Under the pieces are notes generated by a model. The model ran no database searches. It saw only the letters and a program-made list of their open reading frames with translations, and was not told the origin of the DNA. A stretch of 64,000 nucleotides of DNA from a bacterium (lineage in GTDB: Bacteria > Cyanobacteriota > Vampirovibrionia > Gastranaerophilales > Gastranaerophilaceae). The stretch lies in contig JAFQLC010000022.1 in assembly GCA_017396695.1 (NCBI GenBank), positions 1-64,000 on the forward strand. The letters run 5' to 3'. Every line of letters starts with the position of its first letter. Within the stretch, counting starts at the first letter, position 1. Shown here in pieces: positions 43,991 through 52,232 of the stretch. The position numbers and the translations under genes are program-made.

Positions 43991-46864
43991 TTGCAAAACT
44001 TAACGTTTAAAAAAAATGATATAGAAAAATTACTTCTAAATTTGGACCAAAATCCATATTCACAAAAGAATAAAGATTTTAAATATTGTGTTTCTTTAAT
44101 TTATGAACTCATCGAAGAAGAATTTTCAGACACATTTTTTGCAAATAATCCAATTTTAAGAACAACTGAAATTGATTTTAATTTTGACGGCAAAAACACG
44201 AATATTTTTATTAGCCCACCATACGATTTTGAATATTACCTAAAATCAAGAGGGTCATTATACAGACTTCGTGCCGAATATAAAGGCGAAAAATATGGTT
44301 ATAACATCGGGCTCGATTTATTCTTTGAATATTTCACAGGGCTAGACGAGAACCTTGATGTTAGCGAATCTTCAAAAGATTATCAGTTTTATTACACATT
44401 ATGCAGATTTGTTAAAAAAACAATTGAAAAATTAAATTTCATTCCAACCGTTAAGTTTTATTCAGATAAATTTTCAATTATTTATGAACCATATTTAAAA
44501 AATGAAGATTATTTAGCTTGCTATAAAAAAGTTCTTGAAAATGATTTTCTTGATATGGAAACAACAAGAAAACTTATTGATAAATATCTAAATTATCTAA
44601 TTTTTAAATTTTTAGGAATTAAAAATCACAAGTTTAAAGATATAAAATCTGCGCCATATTTTACAAAAAATATTGCAAACAAATTAATGGTGAAGCAAAC
44701 TAATCTTGGGCTTGATATTCAAACTTGGCTTGACGAAATGGCACTTGGAACATACACCATTGTGCCTGTGTTCAATATTCAAAAAGCAGATAATGAAAAA
44801 TTCTTAATGGTAATTTCTGCAAAAAATGTGCAAACTGGTGAAAATATCGAACTTGAAGAACTTGATGATTTCCAAAAAACTTTAATTGAAAAACAAATCA
44901 ACTGGGCAACAAAATACATTGAAGATTTAGAAGATGTGACCCTTGAGCTTGATTTAGCTGGTGTTTACAAGCTTATCACTCAAATTTCATACTACCTATC
45001 TCAAGCGGGTATGGAAGTTAACTTGCCTGACGGAATGAATAATATCATCGTTCCAAGAGCTTCAATTAATGCGAAACTTAAACAAAAAAGAGCGCTTGAA
45101 GATGGCGAAGTTGTTGATTTTACAAAAAATACAACTATTTCGCTTGATGAAATCATGGATTTTTCAATTGAAGTGGCACTTGGCGAAGACAAAATTTCAG
45201 TTGAAGAATTTAGAAAATTGGCTGAAAACTCTCAAGGAGTTATCAAATATAAAGATAAATTTATTTTAATTGACAAAGAAGAAACAGATAAGCTTCTTGA
45301 AAAATTAAAGAAAACACCAAACCTTAAAATGTCTAAAATGAAGTTGCTTCATGCGGCATTATCTGGAAAGCTTGATGAATACGACTTTGACTATGATATG
45401 GCATTTGCGAAAGTTATTTCAGACTTCACCAAAGTTGAAGACATTGAACTTCCAAAAAATCTTCAAGGTACATTGAGACCTTACCAAGAAGTTGGCTACA
45501 GGTGGCTTTATACAAACGTGAAAAAAGGGTTTGGTTGCTGTATTGCAGATGATATGGGTCTTGGTAAAACAGTTCAAGTTATAAGTTTGATTTTAAAACT
45601 CAAAGAAGAAAACAAACTTAAAACCCCTGCTCTTGTTGTTTGCCCAACAACCTTGCTTGGAAACTGGAACAGGGAACTTAAAACATTCGCACCAAGTTTG
45701 AATGCAAAAATTTACCACGGTTTAGACAGGGTTTTTGATATCAATTGCGACGTAATTCTTACAACTTACGCGATTTTAAGAATTGATAGCGAAGAATTCA
45801 AAAAACACAATTGGGATTTAATGATTATCGACGAAGCCCAAAACATCAAAAACACAACAACCTCTCAAACCCAAGCAGTTAAAGCAATTAAAGCTGATAT
45901 GAAAATTGCTATGACAGGTACACCTGTTGAAAATAAATTAAGCGAACTTTGGAGTATTTTTGACTTTATCAACAAAGGTTACCTTGGCTCGATTGTTGAT
46001 TTTGGCAAAAATTATTCAATCCCAATTGAAAGATTTAAAGAAACAGCAAGAGGCGAAAAACTTAAACTTGCAATTTCGCCATTTATGATGAGAAGGTTAA
46101 AGACAGATAAATCAATCATTTCAGACCTTCCTGATAAAATTGTGCTTGATGAATTTTGCTACCTTACAAAAGCTCAAGCAGCTTTATATGAAAAAGTTTT
46201 ATCACAATCTATGTCTGAAATTTCTGCCTCTGGTGGCGGAATAAATAGACGTGGTGCAATCTTTAAACTTATAACCTCGCTCAAGCAAGTTTGCAACCAC
46301 CCATATCACTATCTAAAATCAGGTGATATGTCAATTAACGCAAGCGGAAAAAGTGAAAAACTTGTTTCAATTCTAGATAACATTATTGAAAACAACGAAA
46401 AAGCACTCATCTTCACACAATACAAACAAATGGGCGAAATTCTAGAACCAATGCTTGCTTCGCAATACAATATGCAACCATTATTCTTCCATGGCTCATT
46501 GAATGTAAAACAAAGGGAAGAAATGCTCGAGCAATTCAAAAATGATGAAGATAAAAAAATAATGATATTATCCCTTAAAGCTGGTGGTTTAGGGTTAAAC
46601 CTAACAAGTGCGACAAATGTTATTCACTATGACTTATGGTGGAACCCAGCAGTTGAGGACCAAGCAACAGACAGAACCTACCGTATCGGACAAGATAAAA
46701 ACGTTATGGTACACAGATTCATCACGCTTTCAACTTTTGAAGAAAAAATTGATGCAATAATTAAAAACAAACGAGAACTTGCGCAAACTGCCGTATTTGA
46801 AGGCGAAAAAATAATAACTGAATTATCAGATGAGGAAATTTATGAAATCTTCTCACTCGCTTAA
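43991..46864 (+). CDS. SWI2/SNF2-family helicase (TTG start)
   Basis: A 957-aa protein. The start is TTG with TAGGGG 7 nt upstream; no ATG nearby fits as well. The N-terminal about 480 residues form a family-specific region without recognised motifs. The ATPase core has ADDMGLGKTVQVISL (Walker A), LVVCPTTLLGNW, LMIIDEAQNIKN (DEAQ box), AMTGTPVENKLSELWSI, then helicase C motifs FTQYKQMGEILEPM, LSLKAGGLGLNLTSA and DLWWNPAVEDQATDRTYRIG. These are DNA-dependent translocases that remodel protein-DNA or RNA polymerase complexes. No methylase or nuclease partner is adjacent, so a restriction or defence role is not supported. The next gene overlaps its end by 23 nt. Confidence 0.92.
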   Translation: MQNLTFKKNDIEKLLLNLDQNPYSQKNKDFKYCVSLIYELIEEEFSDTFFANNPILRTTEIDFNFDGKNTNIFISPPYDFEYYLKSRGSLYRLRAEYKGEKYGYNIGLDLFFEYFTGLDENLDVSESSKDYQFYYTLCRFVKKTIEKLNFIPTVKFYSDKFSIIYEPYLKNEDYLACYKKVLENDFLDMETTRKLIDKYLNYLIFKFLGIKNHKFKDIKSAPYFTKNIANKLMVKQTNLGLDIQTWLDEMALGTYTIVPVFNIQKADNEKFLMVISAKNVQTGENIELEELDDFQKTLIEKQINWATKYIEDLEDVTLELDLAGVYKLITQISYYLSQAGMEVNLPDGMNNIIVPRASINAKLKQKRALEDGEVVDFTKNTTISLDEIMDFSIEVALGEDKISVEEFRKLAENSQGVIKYKDKFILIDKEETDKLLEKLKKTPNLKMSKMKLLHAALSGKLDEYDFDYDMAFAKVISDFTKVEDIELPKNLQGTLRPYQEVGYRWLYTNVKKGFGCCIADDMGLGKTVQVISLILKLKEENKLKTPALVVCPTTLLGNWNRELKTFAPSLNAKIYHGLDRVFDINCDVILTTYAILRIDSEEFKKHNWDLMIIDEAQNIKNTTTSQTQAVKAIKADMKIAMTGTPVENKLSELWSIFDFINKGYLGSIVDFGKNYSIPIERFKETARGEKLKLAISPFMMRRLKTDKSIISDLPDKIVLDEFCYLTKAQAALYEKVLSQSMSEISASGGGINRRGAIFKLITSLKQVCNHPYHYLKSGDMSINASGKSEKLVSILDNIIENNEKALIFTQYKQMGEILEPMLASQYNMQPLFFHGSLNVKQREEMLEQFKNDEDKKIMILSLKAGGLGLNLTSATNVIHYDLWWNPAVEDQATDRTYRIGQDKNVMVHRFITLSTFEEKIDAIIKNKRELAQTAVFEGEKIITELSDEEIYEIFSLA

Positions 46865-47585
46865 TAAAGATATTATCGCTTTTTGGGGCTATATTCCAGA
46901 AAGTATTGTGCTTAAATACAAAGAAAAGTACGCAGGCGCAACTTGGGTTGATTTAGATGTGAATACCTGTGCACCTGAGCTTTCAATTATTCCTGAAGCA
47001 TCTTGTAGAATTATAAAAAATATTTTAGATAACGCTTTTAATTTAAAAGATAGGATTATCGAAATTCTAGCACCAATTGGGCATGATAAATGCGATAGCG
47101 CACTTTTAATCGCGCAAATTTTAAAAGAAAATGGCTTTAAGGTATATGAGTTTGAAGATAAAAATTTAATTAAAACAAAGCCACGTGCCATTATCTGCGA
47201 AAGCGCAATTCCTTTAAAAGAAAAGGTTGAAATGCTGACAAGAAACATTGTAACCCTTGAAAAGCCTAATTATCCTTATGTTGCGCCAAAATTTGGTTTT
47301 TGGGGAGTGCCTCCCGATGATTTGAGCATACTTGAGCTTTTTCCAGACGAAACACACGTGTTTGGTTGGCTTAGAGGAGTGGAACTAGGCGTGCCTTCAA
47401 GTTTAGAAGTTGAATTATATGTTCCAGAAAATCTGCCTATAATATTTTTTGCACAAACATTTTGCGCCAAAAACCAAATCGCAAAATATTTAGCAGACAA
47501 ATATTCAGGGTTGTATATCAACGCAGACGGGCTTGCAAATGCTTCAATTAAAGCAAAAATTGAAGCATTTATACAACTTCGATAA
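46842..47585 (+). CDS. Hypothetical protein coupled to the SNF2 helicase
   Basis: About 247 aa from ATG 46842, which has GAGGAAATTT upstream and lies inside the helicase gene. No family is recognised. Visible features are FWGYIPESIVLKYKEKYAG at the N-terminus, an alternating strand/helix pattern in the middle (IIEILAPIGHDKCDSALLIA, AIICESAIPLKEKVEML), the motif KFGFWGVPPDDLSILELFP, and a C-terminal AQTFCAKNQIAKYLADKYSG. The pattern hints at a Rossmann-like alpha/beta fold. There is no signal peptide. Coupling implies joint expression with the helicase, but the role is unknown. Confidence 0.6.
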   Translation: MKSSHSLNKDIIAFWGYIPESIVLKYKEKYAGATWVDLDVNTCAPELSIIPEASCRIIKNILDNAFNLKDRIIEILAPIGHDKCDSALLIAQILKENGFKVYEFEDKNLIKTKPRAIICESAIPLKEKVEMLTRNIVTLEKPNYPYVAPKFGFWGVPPDDLSILELFPDETHVFGWLRGVELGVPSSLEVELYVPENLPIIFFAQTFCAKNQIAKYLADKYSGLYINADGLANASIKAKIEAFIQLR

Positions 47586-47589
47586 ATAG

Positions 47590-47626
47590 AACATCAAATG
47601 TATAGAAAAAAATGCCATTTGGTGTT
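47590..47626. promoter_or_regulatory. Palindromic candidate operator before the winged-helix gene
   Basis: Arms AACATCAAATG (47590-47600) and CATTTGGTGTT (47616-47626) form an 11-bp inverted repeat with one mismatch and a 15-nt spacer. The right arm touches the predicted -10. It suits a dimeric regulator, perhaps the downstream winged-helix protein itself. Confidence 0.5.
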
Positions 47627-47631
47627 TTAAT
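47626..47631 (+). promoter_or_regulatory. Extended -10 for a leaderless winged-helix-rlmD-mtaB transcript
   Basis: TGtTTTAAT ends 6 nt before the ATG at 47638, with TAGGGT between. Confidence 0.4.
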
Positions 47632-47637
47632 TAGGGT

Positions 47638-47955
47638 ATGACAGATTGTTTAGACGAAGATATTGCGCTTAAAAAAATCGGTCTTGAACTTATGTTTATG
47701 ACCGAAGACAAGTATTCCTCGCCAGACGGGATTACTGCTGTTGAGCTTGCAAAAGTGCTCGAAATGGATTTAACAACTGTCAAAAAGAAATTAAGAATTT
47801 TGCAAGAAAATAGCTTGGTTAGAGTTATTGGAATTAACCCAAAATATTGGAAGTTTGACGAATATAATTTTCAAAGAATGGACACAGAAAATGAAATATA
47901 CAGGCTGATTACCTGTTTTGACGATGTAGATTTTGATAGATTTTTTGATTACTAA
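47638..47955 (+). CDS. Small winged-helix DNA-binding protein
   Basis: A 105-aa protein. Its core GITAVELAKVLEMDLTTVKKKLRILQENSLVRVIG is a typical MarR/ArsR-like winged helix, with the recognition helix at DLTTVKKKLRIL. It ends with an acidic, aromatic tail (CFDDVDFDRFFDY). It is probably a transcription regulator. It overlaps rlmD by 1 nt (TAATG), so it heads an rRNA/tRNA-modification unit (rlmD, mtaB). A palindrome just upstream may be its own operator. Confidence 0.75.
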   Translation: MTDCLDEDIALKKIGLELMFMTEDKYSSPDGITAVELAKVLEMDLTTVKKKLRILQENSLVRVIGINPKYWKFDEYNFQRMDTENEIYRLITCFDDVDFDRFFDY

Positions 47956-49310
47956 TGAAAAACGGCGACATAATTGAATTAAAAATAGAAAAAATTGTAT
48001 ATTCAGGCGCAGGGCTTGGATTTTACGATGGCATCGCAGTATTTATTAAAAAAACAGTGCCAGAAGACATTGTTCGAGCACGACTCACAAAACTCAAAAA
48101 AAGCTATGCTGAAGCACGTTTGATTGAAGTTATAGAGCCTTCGCCACATAGAACAAAACCAATTTGTCCCCTTCAAAATGCTTGCGGAAGTTGCAATTTA
48201 CAATTCGTTGACTATGAATTTTTGATAGAACAAAAAGAACAAATGCTATATGAAGCATTTAGGGATAATCTTCCAAAAGAAAAATTTTTACCATTTGAAA
48301 AAAGTCCAAAAACTGAAAACTATAGAAAAAAAGCCCAATATCCAATAGGCGAAACAAAAAACTCTAAAAGGATTTTGGCAGGATATTACAGAGAACAAAC
48401 TCACGAAATTACAAACATAAAATTCTGCCCAATTCAGCCCCCTGTTTTTGATAAATTAATAGATTTTATAAGAGAAAATTGGGAATTTGGTGCTTGGTGC
48501 AAATACAACAAAAATGGTCTTTTAAGGCAAGTTGTAGCCCGTATAAATAACGCAGGCGAAATTATGCTAACACTTGTGCTTAAATGTGAAACACTTCCTA
48601 AAAAGATAGATTTAAGTAAATTCCAAGAAAAATTGCAAAAAGAATTTCCTGAAATTGTAAGTCTTTACCTCAATTTCAATCCGACAGAAGGGAACAGGAT
48701 TTTAGGCGAAAAATTTGAATTAATTTATGGCGAAGGCACACTCAGGGAAACACTGGAATATAAAGACAACAAAAAAGAATATAAAATTGGTGCAGAAAGC
48801 TTTTTCCAAACAAATCCGGCTTGTGCCTCTCAAATCTTCTCATACATAAAAGAGCACACACAAGGAGATAAAACCATTCTAGATGCTTATGGCGGAGTTG
48901 GCGCAATTGGAATTTGGGTGTCTGATGAAACAAAAAAAATTGCCCTTGTTGAAGAAAACAAAAACGCAATTCAAATGGCAAAAGAAAATTTCAAATTGAA
49001 CAATATCAAAAATTACGAAGTTTACGAAGGTGACGCCAAAGTTCAATTAAACAATTTTTATATCAAGAAAAAAACTTTTGATTGCGCAATTATAGACCCA
49101 CCAAGAAAAGGCTCAGACAAAGGTGCGCTTGATATTTTAACCAAAATTACAGATAAGATTATTTATATGTCTTGCAACCCTGAAACACTTGCTCGAGATG
49201 TAAAAATTTTAGAAGAAAAAGGGTTTGAATGTGAATCCGTAAAAGGTTTCGATATGTTCCCTTGGACACACCATATTGAAGCAGTTGCAATTATAAGGAA
49301 GAAGAAATGA
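47955..49310 (+). CDS. rlmD: 23S rRNA (uracil-5-)-methyltransferase RlmD/RumA family
   Basis: A 451-aa protein. An N-terminal TRAM domain (GDIIELKIEKIVYSGAGLGF) precedes iron-sulphur Cys (ICPLQNACGSCNLQ), and the SAM-dependent domain has DAYGGVGAIGIW, FDCAIIDPPRKGSDKG and catalytic Cys in YMSCNPETLARDVK. C-terminal FDMFPWTHHIEAVA is the family end. It makes m5U in 23S rRNA (U1939 type); the paralogue RlmCD is possible. It overlaps mtaB by 4 nt. Confidence 0.9.
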   Translation: MKNGDIIELKIEKIVYSGAGLGFYDGIAVFIKKTVPEDIVRARLTKLKKSYAEARLIEVIEPSPHRTKPICPLQNACGSCNLQFVDYEFLIEQKEQMLYEAFRDNLPKEKFLPFEKSPKTENYRKKAQYPIGETKNSKRILAGYYREQTHEITNIKFCPIQPPVFDKLIDFIRENWEFGAWCKYNKNGLLRQVVARINNAGEIMLTLVLKCETLPKKIDLSKFQEKLQKEFPEIVSLYLNFNPTEGNRILGEKFELIYGEGTLRETLEYKDNKKEYKIGAESFFQTNPACASQIFSYIKEHTQGDKTILDAYGGVGAIGIWVSDETKKIALVEENKNAIQMAKENFKLNNIKNYEVYEGDAKVQLNNFYIKKKTFDCAIIDPPRKGSDKGALDILTKITDKIIYMSCNPETLARDVKILEEKGFECESVKGFDMFPWTHHIEAVAIIRKKK

Positions 49311-50554
49311 AAACTTTTTTTGTGAAATCCTTAGGTTGCAAAACAAATCAAATTGAAGGGCAAATTATAGCAGAAAACCTTATAGAACACGGGTTTTCCC
49401 GCACTAAAAATTCTAAGCGGGCAGATTTTTTCATTTTAAATTCTTGCACGGTTACAAGCACTGCAGATAGCGAAGTAAAATATCTTTTAAACAAAGCAAA
49501 AAGAGATAACCCTAACGCAACAACGGTGCTCGTTGGCTGCATTGTAAGCGCTCAAAGGGAACTTGTTGAAACTTGGGCAGATGTCATTCTTGATAATTCA
49601 GAAAAATTAAAAATTTCAGATTGCCTTGAGAAAAAAATTACAGAAAAAGAAAAAGTGGATACTTTCGAACATGTGTTCTTAAAAAACCCAACATCATCAA
49701 GAGTGAGCATAAAAATTCAAGAAGGCTGCAACAATGCTTGCGCTTATTGCATAATTCCGCAAGCAAGAGGCAAATCTCGCTCAAATAGCATTGAAAATAT
49801 TGTTGAAGAAATAAATCATCTTACAACACTTGGCAAAGAAGAAATCATCTTAACAGGCATACACATCGGGCTTTGGGGGCTCGAATGGGGTAAATCACTT
49901 CTTGATTTGCTTATTGAAATTGAAAAAACAGAAATAAAAAGATACCGTCTCGGAAGTTTATATGTGAACGAACTAGACGATAATTTGGTTGATTTTCTTA
50001 GCAAAAGTAGAAAATTCTGCCCACATTTTCACCTAAGTTTGCAGTCAATGTGTAATAAAACCCTTCAAAATATGAAGAGAAAATACACAGTTCAAGAAGA
50101 ATTAGATAAAATTTCAAAACTACATAAACTCTTCCCGAATGCGTTTTTTGGGGCAGATATTATTGTTGGTTTTCCTTTTGAAACAGAAAATGACTTCAAG
50201 GAAACAATGGAAAATATTAAACTTGCTCGCCTCACGAAACTGCATGTTTTCCCTTATTCAAAAAGAAAAGGAACGGTTGCAGCTAGTATGGAAGGGCAAG
50301 TGCCTGAAGCTGAGAAAAAGGCTCGTGCTCGCAAGTTGATTGAAATTTCAGATGATTTGCTCAACAAGTTTTTAGAAAGAAATATTGGCTTAGAGCTTGA
50401 TTTTATTTTTGATGATAAAATCAACAAATTTGGCATGCAAAAAGGTGTTAGCGAGAATTATATTGAGATTTTCTCCAAAGAAAATTACCCACCATCTAAA
50501 ACCCATAAAATCAAGCTAACCCAAGAAATGCTTGGCACACAAGGCAATTTCTAG
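49307..50554 (+). CDS. mtaB: tRNA t6A37 methylthiotransferase MtaB
   Basis: A 415-aa radical-SAM methylthiotransferase. MTTase Cys are C11 (LGCKTN), C47 (NSCTVTSTAD, the MtaB-type signature) and C78; radical SAM CNNACAYC is at 141-148. HFHLSLQSMCNKTLQNMKRKY and a C-terminal TRAM-like part follow. It converts t6A to ms2t6A at position 37 of tRNAs such as tRNA-Lys. SCTVT(x)3AD separates it from RimO and MiaB. It ends a unit with the winged-helix gene and rlmD. Confidence 0.92.
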   Translation: MKTFFVKSLGCKTNQIEGQIIAENLIEHGFSRTKNSKRADFFILNSCTVTSTADSEVKYLLNKAKRDNPNATTVLVGCIVSAQRELVETWADVILDNSEKLKISDCLEKKITEKEKVDTFEHVFLKNPTSSRVSIKIQEGCNNACAYCIIPQARGKSRSNSIENIVEEINHLTTLGKEEIILTGIHIGLWGLEWGKSLLDLLIEIEKTEIKRYRLGSLYVNELDDNLVDFLSKSRKFCPHFHLSLQSMCNKTLQNMKRKYTVQEELDKISKLHKLFPNAFFGADIIVGFPFETENDFKETMENIKLARLTKLHVFPYSKRKGTVAASMEGQVPEAEKKARARKLIEISDDLLNKFLERNIGLELDFIFDDKINKFGMQKGVSENYIEIFSKENYPPSKTHKIKLTQEMLGTQGNF

Positions 50555-50656
50555 AAAAATTTTAAAATATACTTGCTAAATTAAAATTTGTTGCTATAAT
50601 TTAAATGTTGAGGGCAACCAAGACACCTGAAAATTAAATAATTTTATTTCACACAT

Positions 50657-50728
50657 TCCTCGATAGCTCAATGGTGGAGCAAACGGCTGTTAACCGTTAG
50701 GTTGTTGGTTCGAGTCCAACTCGGGGAG
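50657..50728 (+). tRNA. tRNA-Asn (anticodon GUU)
   Basis: A 72-nt cloverleaf: acceptor TCCTCGA / TCGGGGA, D-arm AGCTCAATGGTGGAGC, anticodon loop CTGTTAA with GTT, T-arm GTTGGTTCGAGTCCAAC, discriminator G. CCA is not encoded, unlike the tRNA-Lys. An extended -10 (TGCTATAAT, to 50600) with TTGCTA 16 nt before it is a likely promoter. Confidence 0.96.
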
Positions 50729-50778
50729 TTTTTTAATGAAAAAGTAGGGTTTATCCCTGCTTTTTTATGAAAATATTT
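50714..50778. repeat. tRNA-Asn 3'-end repeat, copy 1 (in the tRNA)
   Basis: It covers the last 15 nt of tRNA-Asn (GTCCAACTCGGGGAG), the T-run, a hairpin and ATGAAAATATTT. Copy 2 is at 50874-50938 with the same 65-nt length and an offset of 160 nt. Confidence 0.9.
50739..50767 (+). terminator. Terminator of tRNA-Asn
   Basis: Stem AAAAGTAGGG / CCCTGCTTTT (one G-T pair) with a T-run. Confidence 0.75.
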
Positions 50779-50873
50779 CTAGGATTGAGACGAGAACCAA
50801 AGGTTCGATACAAAGCGAACCAAAGAGCTGTGGCGATTTGTGTGAGCCTGTATACGTAGGCGAAGCCGAAGTT
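50779..50873. other. 95-nt insert between the duplicated tRNA 3' ends
   Basis: Non-coding. It contains GAGAACCAAAGGTTCGATAC and GCGAACCAAAGAGC, with a style of purine-rich, moderately GC-rich words like the 3.8-4.1 kb repeat island. The ends are directly flanked by the 65-nt repeats, as expected for an insertion with target duplication or a tandem duplication. Confidence 0.6.
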
Positions 50874-50938
50874 GTCCAACTCGGGGAGTTTTTTAATGCA
50901 AAAAGCAAGGCTTGACCCTGCTTTTTATGAAAATATTT
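50874..50938. repeat. tRNA-Asn 3'-end repeat, copy 2
   Basis: It starts GTCCAACTCGGGGAGTTTTT. The first 25 and last 12 bases match copy 1 exactly; the hairpin in between has changed sequence but keeps pairing. Confidence 0.9.
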
Positions 50939-50944
50939 TTATGC

Positions 50945-50950
50945 TAAAAT
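50945..50950 (+). promoter_or_regulatory. Extended -10 for a leaderless SMR gene transcript
   Basis: TGcTAAAAT, then exactly 6 nt (TGCCGT), then ATG at 50957. No Shine-Dalgarno sequence. Confidence 0.5.
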
Positions 50951-50956
50951 TGCCGT

Positions 50957-51277
50957 ATGAAATGGTTAATGTTATTACTTGCTGGGATATTTGAAATCGT
51001 TTGGGCAATTGCAATGAAATATTCAAACGGTTTCAGTATGCTAATTCCATCGATTATAACTGCAATCACATACATTTTAAGTGCAATATTTTTAGCTCTT
51101 GCACTCAAAGATTTACCGCTTAATATCGCCTACATAATGTGGGTAGGATTTGGAATTGTGGGAACTGCAATATTAGGCGTTTTGCTTTTCCAAGAAAAAT
51201 TAACCGTCGCACAAATCATCTGCATAGTAATCATAATTTTAGGGATCGCTGGCTTGAAGCTATTCGGTAAAAATTAA
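50957..51277 (+). CDS. Small multidrug resistance family exporter, Gdx/SugE-like
   Basis: A 106-aa protein with four membrane helices. The conserved Glu is in AGIFEIVWAIAMKYSNGF; the FEIxWAxxMKxSxGF form is typical of the Gdx/SugE branch, which exports guanidinium, as opposed to EmrE-type multidrug exporters. LPLNIAYIMWVGFGIVGTAI and the dimerisation helix at the C-terminus are present. It acts as an antiparallel dimer driven by protons. No guanidine riboswitch is visible upstream. Confidence 0.88.
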   Translation: MKWLMLLLAGIFEIVWAIAMKYSNGFSMLIPSIITAITYILSAIFLALALKDLPLNIAYIMWVGFGIVGTAILGVLLFQEKLTVAQIICIVIIILGIAGLKLFGKN

Positions 51278-51462
51278 ACACTCAATTTATCATATTATTT
51301 TTTTAATTCCCAAAATATCTTGCCATACAAGCTAATTTAGAGAACACTTTTTTTGGAGGAATCTTTGCTCTATTTAATGCACATTATAATCATTTTTGCT
51401 TAATTGCATCGAGTTTTATAAACATAGAAAAATGTAGTATAATCAAAAAATAACGAGGTAAA

Positions 51463-52107
51463 ATGTCAAAAGATTTTGAAAAAAAAGTTGATGATTTTAT
51501 AGATAAATTACAGAATTTTGATAAATCAATTTTCAAAAGGAACGTCTTTAACCCTTGGGCAGAATTTGATGAGTCAGATATTTCGCCAAATGCGCCAAAA
51601 ATCAGAACTTCAAATTTAAAAAAATATTTACTAAACCAAAAAGGTGCAAAATATGTGCTCATTGCAGAATCACCTAGCACTGGCGCAAGATACACAGGCC
51701 TTGCAATGACATCCGAAAAAGTAATCAACGCAAATAACCTTGGTTTTGAATATTCCTCAAAAAAATCAGCCGACAAAAAATACGTTTATGAACTAACAGC
51801 AAAAAAAGTTTGGGACGAAATTTTAGCCCAAAAAGAAAAATTTGTTATGTGGAATGCTTTTGCATTTAATATTTCAGAACTCAAGGGGCGCTGGTTTGAA
51901 AACCCAACAGAGGAAGAACTAAAGCAAAATCTTGGTATTTTAAATGCCTTTCTTGCTCTATATAGCGAAGCAAAAATTATAACAGTCGGAAAAACTGCAC
52001 AAAATGCTCTTCAAATATTAAACTTCAAAAACTTTCAAAGCATTCGCCACCCTTCAAACGATTTTAAAAAAGAATTTCCTGAACAATTCAAAAAATGCAT
52101 TGGTTGA
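51463..52107 (+). CDS. Uracil-DNA-glycosylase-superfamily-like protein
   Basis: A 214-aa protein. A UDG-like fold is suggested by YVLIAESPSTGARYTGLAMT (counterpart of the GxDPG water-activating loop), FVMWNAFAFNISELKG, AKIITVGKTAQNAL and SIRHPSNDFKKEF (counterpart of the HPSP/HPS loop). Members remove uracil or related bases from DNA, but the N-terminal catalytic motif here is atypical (AESPS instead of GQDPY), so activity is uncertain. GAGG is a clear ribosome site and TATAAT a likely -10 (about 51440). The 185-nt upstream gap holds nothing else I can identify. Confidence 0.7.
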   Translation: MSKDFEKKVDDFIDKLQNFDKSIFKRNVFNPWAEFDESDISPNAPKIRTSNLKKYLLNQKGAKYVLIAESPSTGARYTGLAMTSEKVINANNLGFEYSSKKSADKKYVYELTAKKVWDEILAQKEKFVMWNAFAFNISELKGRWFENPTEEELKQNLGILNAFLALYSEAKIITVGKTAQNALQILNFKNFQSIRHPSNDFKKEFPEQFKKCIG

Positions 52108-52175
52108 GTTTTTGGAAAAATCCGATAGTAAAACCAAAAAATGTAAAGAATTATTAAACCAATGCGCACAATGTG

Positions 52176-52202
52176 TAAAGAAACGCCTTAAAATGCCGTA
52201 AA
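52176..52202 (+). promoter_or_regulatory. sigma-28 (FliA)-type promoter of the LysM-like gene
   Basis: TAAAG at 52176, with TAAA followed by exactly 15 nt and GCCGTAAA (52195-52202). It differs from consensus GCCGATAA by two bases. Confidence 0.65.
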
Positions 52203-52232
52203 TAATACAAAATACTTATTTATGAGGTGAAG

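Noticed and set aside
43991-46864. SNF2 helicase as part of a DISARM or restriction defence system
   Set aside because: No methyltransferase, phospholipase-D or nuclease gene is adjacent; neighbours are rRNA and tRNA modification genes.
50939-50956. Guanidine riboswitch upstream of the SMR exporter
   Set aside because: The -10 lies only 6 nt before the ATG and the upstream sequence is the tRNA-derived repeat, leaving no room for an aptamer.
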